This document shows, piece after piece, positions 6,935-14,757 of a stretch of DNA of 64,000 nucleotides; the first letter of the stretch is position 1; each line of letters starts with the position of its first letter. This stretch comes from Sphingobium aromaticiconvertens (GTDB lineage: Bacteria; Pseudomonadota; Alphaproteobacteria; Sphingomonadales; Sphingomonadaceae). The notes under the pieces were generated by a model, which saw only the letters and a list, made by a program, of their open reading frames with translations, was not told the origin of the DNA and searched no databases. Location of the stretch: contig NZ_JBANRJ010000001.1 in NCBI RefSeq assembly GCF_037154075.1, forward strand, positions 4,645,501 to 4,709,500, written 5' to 3'. The position numbers and the translations under genes are program-made.

Positions 6935-9366
6935 GAACTTTGCTCCTTTGGCTCTTGCGTGGAAAGCAGGTCTGCCGCCCAGTCGTGACCGCATGCGCGC
7001 AGCCAGGCCGCGGCGAACTCTTCGTCGCCCGGTTGGCTCAGTATGTGGTCGATCTTCAACTGGTCGGACTTGGAGGACACGGCGGTAAAGGCGAGCGCCA
7101 CCTCCTTTAGCCCTAAGTCCATCAGGCGATTGCCGCGCCGTGACTGGACATAATAATCGCGCTTTGGCGTCGCCCGCGCCAATATCTCGATCTGCCGGGC
7201 ATTGAGCCCGAACCGGGCATAGATGGCGCTGATCTGCGGTTCGGTCGCCCGCTCATTGGCCAGGAATATCCGGGTCGGGCAGCTTTCGATGATGGCTGGC
7301 GCAATGGCGCTGGTTTCAATGTCGGCCAGGCTCTGCGTCGCAAAGATCACGCTCGCATTCTTCTTGCGCAGCGTCTTGAGCCATTCGCGCAATTGCGCGG
7401 CAAAGGTCGGGCTGTCGAGTACCAGCCAGCCCTCATCGATGATGACGAGGCTGGGCGATCCATCGAGCCTGTTCTCGATCCGGTGGAAAAGATAGGCCAG
7501 CACCGGAGCGGCTGCGGCGCAGCCCACCAGTCCCTCGGTTTCGAATATCTGAACATGGGCATCGCCCAGTTGTTCTGCCTCGGCATCGAGCAGGCGACCC
7601 CAAGCCCCGCCCACGCAATAGGGCTGCAGCGCCTGTTTGAGGGCTTGGGATTGCAGCAGCACCGCAAGACCCGTCAGCGTCCGTTCGTCGGGCCTCGCGC
7701 TGGCGAGCGATCGGAGCGCCGCCCACAGATGGTCCTTGGCCTGGGGATCGAGCGTGATCCCCTCCGCCTCCAGGATCGAACCGACCCATTGCGCCGCCCA
7801 TGCCTGTTCGACCGGATCATCGATCCTTGCTAGAGGCTGGAGCGATACCGCCGCATTCTCGGCGTGAAGCCCGGTCCCCAGATCCTGCCATTCACCGCCC
7901 ATCGCCAGCGCCGCAGCACGCATGCTGGCGCCAAAGTCGAAGGCGAAGATCTGTGCGCCCGGATAGCGGCGAAACTGCATCGCCATCAGGGCGAGCAGAA
8001 CCGATTTGCCCGCGCCTGTCGGCCCTACCACCAGTGTGTGCCCGACATCGCCAACATGCAGCGAGAAGCGGAAAGGCGTCGAGCCCTCGGTTTTGGCATG
8101 GAATAGCGGCGGGCCATTGAGATGCGCATCACCCGGCGGTCCGGACCAGACGGCCGACAGCGGCATCATATGCGCAAGGTTGAGCGTGCTGATCGGCGGC
8201 TGCCGGACATTGGCGTAGACATGGCCCGGCAGCGACCCGAGCCATGCCTCAACAGCGTTGAGCCCTTCGGTCGTGCAGGTGAAATCCCGGCCCTGGATCA
8301 CCTTCTCGACCAGACGAAGCTTCTCGGCGGCGATTGCAGGGTTGGTGTCCCACACCGTCACTGTGGCGGTCACATAGGCCTGGCCGATCATGTCCGAGCC
8401 CAGTTCCTGCAAGGCCAGATCGGCGTCTGCAGCCTTGTTCGATGCGTCCGTGTCCAGCAGGGTCGAGGCTTCGTTAGTCATCACCTCCTTGAGAATGGCC
8501 GCGACCGACTTGCGCTTGGCGAACCATTGTCGCCGGATTTTGCCGAGCAACCGGGTGGCATCGGCCTTGTCGAGCATGATCGCCCGCGTCGACCAGCGAT
8601 AGGGAAAGGCCAGACGATTGAGTTCGTCGAGCAGGCCAGGATAGGTTGAGGTCGGAAAGCCGGTGACGGTCAGGCTGCGCAGATAGCTATTGCCGAGGCG
8701 CGGTTCCAGGCCACCGACCAGCGGTTCGTCCGCCAGGAGCGCATCGAGGTGCATCGGCGTTTCAGGTACGCGCACGTCCTGACGCTTGGTCGAGATCGTC
8801 GAGTGAAGATAGGTGAGGGTCGCGCCATCGTCGAGCCAGGCGATTTCCGGCAGGAATCCTTCAAGCAGCTGGACGATCCGGTGTGAGCGGTCGATGAAAC
8901 CAGCGAGCAGTTCGGCTCCGTTGGACGTCGTTGTCGAACGGCCCTCGTAAAGCCAGCGTTCGGCCCGTGCGCTGTCCTCCGCTGGCGGCATCCACAGCAG
9001 GGTGGCATAGTAGGCGCTGTCATAATGTGCGCCCTCTTCGTGAAATTGCTCGCGTCGTTCCCGGTCCAGCAGTCGCGAGGCCGGATCAGGAAAGACGTCG
9101 TCGGGATAGTCGTTCGCTGGCACCCGCTGCGCCTCGGTGAACAAGGCCCAGCCTGAGCCGAGCCGACGCAGCGCGCTATTCAGTCGCGCGGTCGTCGCCA
9201 CCAGTTCAGCGGGCGTCGCGGAATCGAGGTCAGGTCCCCGGAAACGGGCAGTGCGCTGGAACGAGCCGTCCTTGTTGAGGACGACGCCCGGCGCGACCAG
9301 TGCGGCCCAAGGCAGGAAATCGCTCAGGCTGCTCGCGGTCGAGCGATATTCACGCAGCGACATCAT
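6931..9366 (-). CDS. trbE: Conjugal transfer ATPase TrbE (VirB4-like)
   Basis: An 811-residue cytoplasmic ATPase that powers pilus assembly and DNA transfer. Walker A GPTGAGKS lies near residue 447 and Walker B LVIIDEGWLVL near residue 640. Length and domain order (VirB4 N-terminal domain, then RecA-like ATPase domain) match TrbE. The start MMSLREYR at 9366 overlaps the trbD stop; the second Met at 9363 is equally possible. Confidence 0.96.
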   Translation of the reverse strand: MMSLREYRSTASSLSDFLPWAALVAPGVVLNKDGSFQRTARFRGPDLDSATPAELVATTARLNSALRRLGSGWALFTEAQRVPANDYPDDVFPDPASRLLDRERREQFHEEGAHYDSAYYATLLWMPPAEDSARAERWLYEGRSTTTSNGAELLAGFIDRSHRIVQLLEGFLPEIAWLDDGATLTYLHSTISTKRQDVRVPETPMHLDALLADEPLVGGLEPRLGNSYLRSLTVTGFPTSTYPGLLDELNRLAFPYRWSTRAIMLDKADATRLLGKIRRQWFAKRKSVAAILKEVMTNEASTLLDTDASNKAADADLALQELGSDMIGQAYVTATVTVWDTNPAIAAEKLRLVEKVIQGRDFTCTTEGLNAVEAWLGSLPGHVYANVRQPPISTLNLAHMMPLSAVWSGPPGDAHLNGPPLFHAKTEGSTPFRFSLHVGDVGHTLVVGPTGAGKSVLLALMAMQFRRYPGAQIFAFDFGASMRAAALAMGGEWQDLGTGLHAENAAVSLQPLARIDDPVEQAWAAQWVGSILEAEGITLDPQAKDHLWAALRSLASARPDERTLTGLAVLLQSQALKQALQPYCVGGAWGRLLDAEAEQLGDAHVQIFETEGLVGCAAAAPVLAYLFHRIENRLDGSPSLVIIDEGWLVLDSPTFAAQLREWLKTLRKKNASVIFATQSLADIETSAIAPAIIESCPTRIFLANERATEPQISAIYARFGLNARQIEILARATPKRDYYVQSRRGNRLMDLGLKEVALAFTAVSSKSDQLKIDHILSQPGDEEFAAAWLRACGHDWAADLLSTQEPKEQSS

Positions 9367-9632
9367 GCCCGTAGCCAGGTCGGATAGCGAACATGCCGCC
9401 GGGCCACATCGACGAAGTTCGGATCGTGGCGGGCGGCCCATACGCCCAGCACATGACCGATGGCCCAAAGCACGAGGCCTGCGATCCACAGCCGTAACCC
9501 GAGGCCGACGGCGCCTGCCAGCGTCCCGTTGACGATTGCCAGCGCGCGCGGCGCGCCGCCCAGAAGGATCGGCTCGGTGAGGGACCGATGCACCGGCACG
9601 TCAAAGCCTGGAACCTGTCCAACCCTATCCAT
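9363..9632 (-). CDS. trbD: Conjugal transfer protein TrbD (VirB3-like)
   Basis: An 89-residue inner-membrane protein with a hydrophobic central segment (GGAPRALAIVNGTLAGAVGLGLRLW onward, two helices) and a short polar tail. VirB3-type proteins work directly with VirB4, and here the gene is directly upstream of trbE and overlaps it. The first base of its start overlaps the last base of the trbC stop. Confidence 0.92.
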   Translation of the reverse strand: MDRVGQVPGFDVPVHRSLTEPILLGGAPRALAIVNGTLAGAVGLGLRLWIAGLVLWAIGHVLGVWAARHDPNFVDVARRHVRYPTWLRA

Positions 9633-9964
9633 CAGACGAGCGCTCCCCCGCCGAACGAGAAGAAGGAGAGGAAGAAGCTCGTTGCGGCGAACGCAATACT
9701 CAGACCGAATACGATCTGGATGAGCTTGCGAGCGCCGCCCGATGTATCACCAAATGCCAGGGTCAGGCCGGTTACCGTGATGATCATCACGGCGATGATC
9801 TTGGCGACCGGCCCTTCGATCGATTCCAGGATGGACTGGAGCGGCGCTTCCCAGGGCATCGACGATCCGGCCGCATAAGCCGGAATCACGGACGCCATAG
9901 CGAAGATGCCAGCGAGCGCCAGATGACTGGCACTCCGGCGGATTGGCATGACAGGCTGGATCAT
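9632..9964 (-). CDS. trbC: Conjugal transfer pilin TrbC (VirB2-like)
   Basis: A 110-residue protein with a long signal peptide (about 31 residues, ending SVIPAYA) and two hydrophobic helices (KIIAVMIITVTGLTLAFG and IVFGLSIAFAATSFFLSFF), the normal layout of VirB2 pilins. It is the main conjugative pilus subunit. The start at 9964 overlaps the trbB stop (TGATG). The long in-frame extension upstream is a shadow of trbB. Confidence 0.93.
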   Translation of the reverse strand: MIQPVMPIRRSASHLALAGIFAMASVIPAYAAGSSMPWEAPLQSILESIEGPVAKIIAVMIITVTGLTLAFGDTSGGARKLIQIVFGLSIAFAATSFFLSFFSFGGGALV

Positions 9965-10929
9965 CAAACGTCTCCTTGGCTTGTGAGGGAATATTCGCCC
10001 TTGGGATTGAGGCCATCGACGCGAACAAGTTCGGCCAGACGGCGGCCATGGCCGTCGCGCACAAGCACCGCGACGATGTCGATCGTCTCGGCGATCAGGG
10101 CGCGAGGAACCGTGACGACGGCTTCCTGGATGAGCTGTTCCATTCGCCGCAGTGCGCCCATGCCCGATCCCGCGTGGATGGTGCCGATCCCGCCCGGATG
10201 GCCCGTCCCCCAAGCTTTGATCAGGTCGAGGGCTTCGGCCCCACGCACCTCACCGATCGGAATGCGGTCGGGCCGCAGGCGCATGGCGGATCGCACGAGA
10301 TCGGACAGCGTGGCGACGCCATCCTTGGTTCGCATCGCGATCAGGTTGGGAGATGTGCACTGGAGCTCGCGCGTATCTTCGATGAGGACGATCCTGTCGG
10401 TCGTCCTGGCGACCTCGGCCAGAAGCGCGTTGGTGAGCGTCGTCTTGCCGGTCCCTGTGCCACCGGCCACCAGGATGTTCTGGCGCGTGGCAACGGCTTG
10501 CGCCAATATGTCGGCTTGGCGCGCAGACATGATATTGGCGGCGACATAATCCGCGAGCGTGAACACAGCGACGGCGGGCTTGCGAATGGCGAATGTCGGC
10601 GTTTGGACGACGGGCGGAAGAAGCCCCTCGAACCGCTCGCCGGTATCGGGAAGTTCGGCCGACACGCGAGGCGCTCCGTCATGAACCTCCGCGCCGACAT
10701 GATGTGCGACCAGACGGATGATGCGCTCGCCGTCGGCGGCCGACAGGCAGGCCCCGGTATCGCTGAGGCCTTCGCCCAGCCGATCAACCCAGATATGCCC
10801 GTCGGGATTGAGCATGATCTCGATGACGCACGCATCGTCGAGCCAGCCGATGATCGCCGAACCGAACGCTGTGCGGAGCATGCGCGAGCCGCGTGTCCTG
10901 GCTTCTGTACGGAGCGGATATATGCTCAT
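9964..10929 (-). CDS. trbB: Conjugal transfer ATPase TrbB (VirB11-like)
   Basis: A 321-residue secretion ATPase of the VirB11 type with Walker [10 protein letters not shown] near residues 153-162 and the downstream Asp, Walker B and His boxes ([38 protein letters not shown]). It forms a hexamer on the inner face of the membrane. The start [11 protein letters not shown] is preceded by AGGG. It is the first gene of the trb operon. The copG and traG genes often found before it are missing here. Confidence 0.95.
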   Translation of the reverse strand: MSIYPLRTEARTRGSRMLRTAFGSAIIGWLDDACVIEIMLNPDGHIWVDRLGEGLSDTGACLSAADGERIIRLVAHHVGAEVHDGAPRVSAELPDTGERFEGLLPPVVQTPTFAIRKPAVAVFTLADYVAANIMSARQADILAQAVATRQNILVAGGTGTGKTTLTNALLAEVARTTDRIVLIEDTRELQCTSPNLIAMRTKDGVATLSDLVRSAMRLRPDRIPIGEVRGAEALDLIKAWGTGHPGGIGTIHAGSGMGALRRMEQLIQEAVVTVPRALIAETIDIVAVLVRDGHGRRLAELVRVDGLNPKGEYSLTSQGDV

Positions 10930-10988
10930 GGATCGACCCTGCCGATTGCCGGACCGTTGGCGGTCCAGCTCAGGGGATGAACAAGAAA

Positions 10989-11038
10989 GCCACATTACCC
11001 ATGCCCGCAACATCCAAATCGCTTCGGCGTAATGTGGC
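10989..11038. promoter_or_regulatory. Long-spaced dyad upstream of trbB
   Basis: GCCACATTAC (10989-10998) is repeated in perfect inverse as GTAATGTGGC (11029-11038), with 30 bases between. It lies 60-110 bases upstream of trbB and after the luxR-type gene, where the trb promoter must be. The arms share the core CAYATTAC with a second dyad at 12296-12344. It may bind a regulator of transfer. Confidence 0.45.
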
Positions 11039-11080
11039 GTAGAAAGACAGGGAAACGGCGGTTATGCGGATGCCGTTCGA

Positions 11081-11106
11081 CGAGGGGACGGCGTTTCGTC
11101 CCCTCG
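11081..11106 (-). terminator. Terminator-like hairpin after luxR-type gene
   Basis: Ten-base perfect arms CGAGGGGACG and CGTCCCCTCG flank a 6-base loop, starting 9 bases after the regulator stop codon. There is no T run on the minus strand, so termination would be weak, or the structure may only mark the mRNA end. Confidence 0.5.
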
Positions 11107-11114
11107 TCCAGACG

Positions 11115-11870
11115 TTACCAATATCGATGTCGCTGGAAGATTTCGGAAAAGGAGATCAGGCCGTCGAACAGCGCCCGGATCACAAGCGACGTTCTCTTGC
11201 GCACGCCATAGCGCTCGCGCGCGAACTTGAGATGCTGGATCACTGTTTCCTTGGAGATGCCCAATATGTCGGCAATCTCGCCGTCGGTATTTCCACGAGC
11301 AGCCCATAGAACGCAGTCGCGTTGACGTTCCGTGATCGCGGAATCCCCAGACAGTGTCGTGCGGCCCAGAAGGCGTTGCCCGCGTTCGAACGCGAGCCCG
11401 CCGATGAGTTGCGCCGTCCAGATCTGATCGCGAGGCAGCGGCTCGTCGGCTCGTGTGACGAATGTACAGGATCCACTGACTTCGCCAGGGATGTGCGAGG
11501 GGACGGTAAATCCTTCGCCCAGCCCGTGGGCTTGACCGGCAGCTAGAACGGCGCGATCGGCAGGCGTCAGCGTGAGAAATCGTGGAATGGTGAGCCAGGC
11601 AAAGCCCAGATGGGTCCGGTGGCTGGCCCGTCGGATCGGATCGCGCGGCCCCAGGTCCCTGTCCACATAATAGGCGGCCCAGCCACGTGGATAATTGTGG
11701 ATTTGAAGAGGTTGATTTTGTGGCATCCTCAGATCGATGTGCTCAGCCAGCGCGAAATAGTCGAAACCCATTTCCCGCGCGATCCTCGCCAGGAATTCGT
11801 ATAGCATGTGCATATCCGATGCCTCCGCTAACGCAGCAGCAAGGGCATCCAACCGTCGATAACGACCCAT
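11115..11870 (-). CDS. LuxR/TraR-family autoinducer-binding regulator
   Basis: A 251-residue protein with an N-terminal autoinducer-binding domain (about 20-170) and a C-terminal GerE-type helix-turn-helix (about 180-245; ITERQRDCVLWAARGNTDGEIADILGIS). The ligand-pocket pattern GWAAYYVDRDLGPRDPI has the Trp, Tyr and Asp-Pro seen in acyl-homoserine-lactone receptors. No luxI-type synthase gene is in the window, so it may be a solo or use a synthase elsewhere on the element. Its place directly upstream of trbB resembles TraR control of conjugation. The start at 11870 has no clear ribosome-binding site. Confidence 0.9.
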   Translation of the reverse strand: MGRYRRLDALAAALAEASDMHMLYEFLARIAREMGFDYFALAEHIDLRMPQNQPLQIHNYPRGWAAYYVDRDLGPRDPIRRASHRTHLGFAWLTIPRFLTLTPADRAVLAAGQAHGLGEGFTVPSHIPGEVSGSCTFVTRADEPLPRDQIWTAQLIGGLAFERGQRLLGRTTLSGDSAITERQRDCVLWAARGNTDGEIADILGISKETVIQHLKFARERYGVRKRTSLVIRALFDGLISFSEIFQRHRYW

Positions 11871-12392
11871 GATAGTAGCATAATCGACCGCAAGGGCGTT
11901 CCCAACCCGCAGGTCTCGCGATTCGCCTTCCTCAATCTATGCGCTCCCCGTTCGTCCTCACAACGATCGGTGAAACGAGGTGAGCGGACAGCTTATGGCA
12001 TTTTCGCTATGTGACAATTGCGTGACGGACATGTGGGATTGCCAAGCGTGCAACCTGGACCACTCAGTCCTCTCCAGCCGACGGCAGTCTGCCTCTCTTC
12101 CAAGCAGGTGATGGTCCATACGTATTGGGAAGAAGGATGCGCGATCGCCCGGCTGTCCGGCGATCCCCGTGACTATGCCGGCAGACGTACTCCTTCGGAA
12201 GGGTTCTCACCGCTACATTGCCAGGCCAGCTTCTGCGGAAACCGGATTTTCAGTGGCTCAACCTACGCCAGAACCAGCCGCAAATACGCGCGCAGCATAT
12301 TACGTCCTTATTACTTTAAGTTTTTCCGGAGGTCGCGTAATATGAAAACTTGGCCCAGTCGCCCCAGAAACCATTGATTTTACGATGATTTC
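11871..12392. other. Element end region without supported gene
   Basis: About 520 bases between the luxR-type gene and tRNA-Gly. The only long frame (12018-12377, plus strand) has no recognisable domain and an unlikely composition. The region is less GC-rich near 12290-12390 and holds inverted repeats. It is best read as the terminal, non-coding arm of an integrated element. Confidence 0.5.
12296..12344. repeat. Long-spaced dyad near element end
   Basis: CATATTACG (12296-12304) and CGTAATATG (12336-12344) are perfect inverse copies about 40 bases apart centre to centre, within an AT-rich stretch 50-100 bases from the tRNA 3' end. The geometry and core match the dyad upstream of trbB. It may be an arm-type site for an integrase or excisionase, or an operator. 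Confidence 0.4.
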
Positions 12393-12395
12393 TGG
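12364..12395. other. Putative attachment site at tRNA-Gly 3' end
   Basis: CCAGAAA (12364-12370) and TTTCTGG (12389-12395) form an inverted repeat whose right arm includes the CCA end of the tRNA. Elements commonly recombine at the 3' end of tRNA genes and restore the tRNA. A matching direct repeat at the far end of the element would be needed as proof and lies outside the window. Confidence 0.4.
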
Positions 12396-12467
12396 AGCGG
12401 GCGAAGGGATTCGAACCCTCGACCCCAACCTTGGCAAGGTTGTGCTCTACCCCTGAGCTACGCCCGC
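12393..12467 (-). tRNA. tRNA-Gly (anticodon GCC)
   Basis: On the minus strand the acceptor arms GCGGGCG (12467-12461) and CGCCCGC (12403-12397) pair fully and are followed by T and an encoded CCA. The anticodon GCC is at 12435-12433, and the T loop GGTTCGAATCC is present. tRNA-Gly genes are well-known integration sites for conjugative elements. The trb region lies on its 3' side. Confidence 0.97.
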
Positions 12468-12689
12468 TCTGGCAGCCGATTGGGAAGCCCTATCGGCGGC
12501 TGAGGCGTGGCAACTAGCAGCGGTTTTCAGGCTCGGCAAGGGGGAATGTTATAAAAATTCCGCAGCCACAAAATCTCTGGCGAAAGGGCACGGCTTCCTT
12601 GCGTCCCACCTTGCGCGCGCGGGGTGACGCTTCCCATATGGCGGGCTATAAGGATCGCAATTACCGTAAGCATTGGCAGGAGATAGACG

Positions 12690-13601
12690 TTGGCGACTTT
12701 GGGAATGAGCGAAAAGGACAAGGCTGCGGTGGAGGATTTCCGCCGCGATGTCGTGGACCCGTCGCGCACTTCGCTCGTCATCGTCGACTTCTGGGCCGAA
12801 TGGTGCGGCCCCTGCAAGCAACTGACTCCTGTGATCGAAAAAGTCTGCGCCGAATATGAGGCCAAGGGCGTCAAGCTGGTGAAGGTCAATGTCGACGAAA
12901 ATCCCTTCATCGCCAGCCAGTTTCGCGTCCAGTCCATCCCCACTGTCTATGCGGTGTTTCAGGGCCAGCCGGTCGCCGACCTCAGCCAGGCCCGGACCGA
13001 GGGGCAGTTGAAGCAGATGCTTGACCAGGTCCTTGGCCAGTTGCCGATCGAATCGGATGAAAAGGCACAGGCGCAGGAAATCGCGCCATTGATCGCAATG
13101 GGCGAGGAGGCACTGGCCGGAGGCGACGCCGACCGCGCCCGCTCCATCTTCGAACAGATCGCCACGATGGCGCCCGACAATAGTGAGGTCGCCTCCGGCC
13201 TCATTCGTGCGCTCATCGCCCTCAATGAACTGGACGCGGCAGAGGCGTTGCTCACCAGCCTGCCCGCAGAGGTAGCAAAGGAACAGCCGATCGAGCGCGC
13301 CCGCGCCGCGCTCACCCTTGCCCGCGATGTGCGTCCCGTCGCCGATCTGTCGGCGGTGGAAGCCAAAGTCGCGGCCGACCCGGATGATCACGCCGCCCGG
13401 TTCGAACTGGCGGGCGGCCTGATGGCCAATGGCGACCGCGACGGTGCCGCCGATGCCCTGTTGGAGATCGTCCGTCGTGATCGCGAATGGAACGACGGCG
13501 CAGCACGCGCGCAGTTGCTTACGGTGTTCGAGGCGGTTGGCCTGGAAGATCCCTGGGTCGCCGCGCAGCGCCGCCGCCTCTCACAGATACTCTTCGCCTG
13601 A
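12690..13601 (+). CDS. Thioredoxin-fold co-chaperone (CnoX/YbbN type)
   Basis: A 303-residue protein with a thioredoxin domain (about 10-120; active site WCGPC, cysteines 39 and 42) followed by a tetratricopeptide-like helical region (about 130-303). This is the layout of YbbN/CnoX, which holds unfolded proteins and protects cysteines under oxidative stress. The TTG start at 12690 is chosen because AGGAG lies 7 bases upstream; the next ATG at 12705 has no such site. The stop is 5 bases from the next gene, so both are probably co-transcribed. Confidence 0.93.
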   Translation: MATLGMSEKDKAAVEDFRRDVVDPSRTSLVIVDFWAEWCGPCKQLTPVIEKVCAEYEAKGVKLVKVNVDENPFIASQFRVQSIPTVYAVFQGQPVADLSQARTEGQLKQMLDQVLGQLPIESDEKAQAQEIAPLIAMGEEALAGGDADRARSIFEQIATMAPDNSEVASGLIRALIALNELDAAEALLTSLPAEVAKEQPIERARAALTLARDVRPVADLSAVEAKVAADPDDHAARFELAGGLMANGDRDGAADALLEIVRRDREWNDGAARAQLLTVFEAVGLEDPWVAAQRRRLSQILFA

Positions 13602-13605
13602 TCCC

Positions 13606-14223
13606 ATGGCCCGGCAGCGCATCTCCATCTTCCCCCTCGCGGGCGCGCTGCTCCTGCCGGGGATGCAGTTGCCGCTCCATATCTTTGAGCCGCGCTACCG
13701 CGCGCTCATCCACGACGCGATGGCGCGCGATCGGCGGATCGGCATGATCCAGCCGCGTGGAGGGGGAGTGGTGCCAATGCTGTTCACGGTCGGGTGCGTT
13801 GGCCATATCGCCGATATCGAGGCGTTGGAGGATGGGCGCTTCAACATCGTCCTCAATGGCATCTCTCGCTTTCATGTCCTGCGCGAGTTGGACGTGACCA
13901 CGCCCTTTCGCCAGATTGAGGGCGAGGTTGAGGATGTGACGGACGATGGCCACGACATATTGGCGGCGATCGAGCGCGCGGCGCTGGAACAGGAAGCCCG
14001 CCGCTTTGCCGAAGCGCAGGGCTATGTCGTCGACTGGACTGCCGTTTCGCGGCTGGACGACGCCTCCCTCGTCAACGGCATCGCCCAGATCGCTCCCTTT
14101 GACGCTGCGGCCAAACAGATATTGCTTGAGGCCGATACGCTGAGCGATCGCGCCGACAAGACCATCCAGTTGATGCAGTTTTTCGGCCGCACGGAACGCG
14201 ACGGCAGCGCGACCATGCAATGA
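13606..14223 (+). CDS. LON N-terminal-domain protein
   Basis: A 205-residue protein made of the substrate-binding LON domain only, starting [27 protein letters not shown]. It lacks the ATPase and protease domains of Lon. Members are common in alphaproteobacteria next to a thioredoxin gene and a Trm112-like gene, as here. The function is unknown; peptide or protein binding is inferred from the domain. The start at 13606 avoids a long overlap with the preceding gene. Confidence 0.9.
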   Translation: MARQRISIFPLAGALLLPGMQLPLHIFEPRYRALIHDAMARDRRIGMIQPRGGGVVPMLFTVGCVGHIADIEALEDGRFNIVLNGISRFHVLRELDVTTPFRQIEGEVEDVTDDGHDILAAIERAALEQEARRFAEAQGYVVDWTAVSRLDDASLVNGIAQIAPFDAAAKQILLEADTLSDRADKTIQLMQFFGRTERDGSATMQ

Positions 14224-14399
14224 GCGACGCGTCTCCCATCGACCCATGGCTGCTGGCAAAACTGGTCTGTCCCGTTACCCGCACACCCCTGCGCTGGGAC
14301 GCGTCGAGCGGTGAACTGGTGTCGGATGCCGCCGCCCTCGCCTTCCCGGTGCGCGATGGCGTGCCAGTGCTCGTCATACGCGAGGCGCGGACGCTTTAA
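14220..14399 (+). CDS. Trm112-like (UPF0434/YcaR) protein
   Basis: A 59-residue protein, [18 protein letters not shown] at the start and [18 protein letters not shown] at the end, which is the Trm112/YcaR pattern. Eukaryotic Trm112 is a methyltransferase partner; the bacterial role is less clear. Only one cysteine remains, so the zinc site of the full family is absent, which is common in alphaproteobacteria. Its ATG overlaps the stop of the LON-domain gene. Its stop overlaps the convergent cytochrome gene's stop. Confidence 0.88.
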   Translation: MSDASPIDPWLLAKLVCPVTRTPLRWDASSGELVSDAAALAFPVRDGVPVLVIREARTL

Positions 14400-14752
14400 C
14401 GCCGCGACGGCGCCTTCGCCATCAGCGCATCCACAATCGCCTCCGTTTCGCCCGGCTCGATCGGCGCGCGATAGGCTTCGCGCATCTTGTCGACGGTGGC
14501 GGTCCATTGCTTGCGGTCGAGCGGCGGCTGATAACGGATCATCGTCACAGAATGACAGGCAAGGCACCTGCCGTTCAGCAAGGCCGCCTGCGGCCCCTCG
14601 CCAAATGTTTCTTCATCGGCAGGCAGCGCGATGCTGTCCGACCGGATCGTGGCGAGGGGCGCGACGGAGGCATCCGCCTCACCTGACGGCTCCCCGCCAC
14701 AGGCGCCAAGCAGACCAAGCCCCAAAAGGGCGAACGACAGACGCATCGACAT
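14396..14752 (-). CDS. Monohaem c-type cytochrome lipoprotein (SorB-like)
   Basis: A 118-residue protein with a lipoprotein-type signal (lipobox LGAC) and one haem c motif CLACH in the sequence [21 protein letters not shown]. It follows the molybdenum sulfite oxidase gene directly, overlapping region included, so it is the likely electron acceptor in a SorAB-type sulfite dehydrogenase. ATG at 14746 fits the GAGGGG ribosome-binding sequence better than ATG at 14752, a difference of two residues. Last gene of the leftward sulfoquinovose operon. Confidence 0.85.
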   Translation of the reverse strand: MSMRLSFALLGLGLLGACGGEPSGEADASVAPLATIRSDSIALPADEETFGEGPQAALLNGRCLACHSVTMIRYQPPLDRKQWTATVDKMREAYRAPIEPGETEAIVDALMAKAPSRR

Positions 14753-14757
14753 CCCCC

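Noticed and set aside
12018..12377. 119-residue open frame on the plus strand between luxR-type gene and tRNA-Gly
   Set aside because: No recognisable domain, odd composition and no ribosome-binding site; it covers the inverted repeats near the tRNA. Treated as non-coding.
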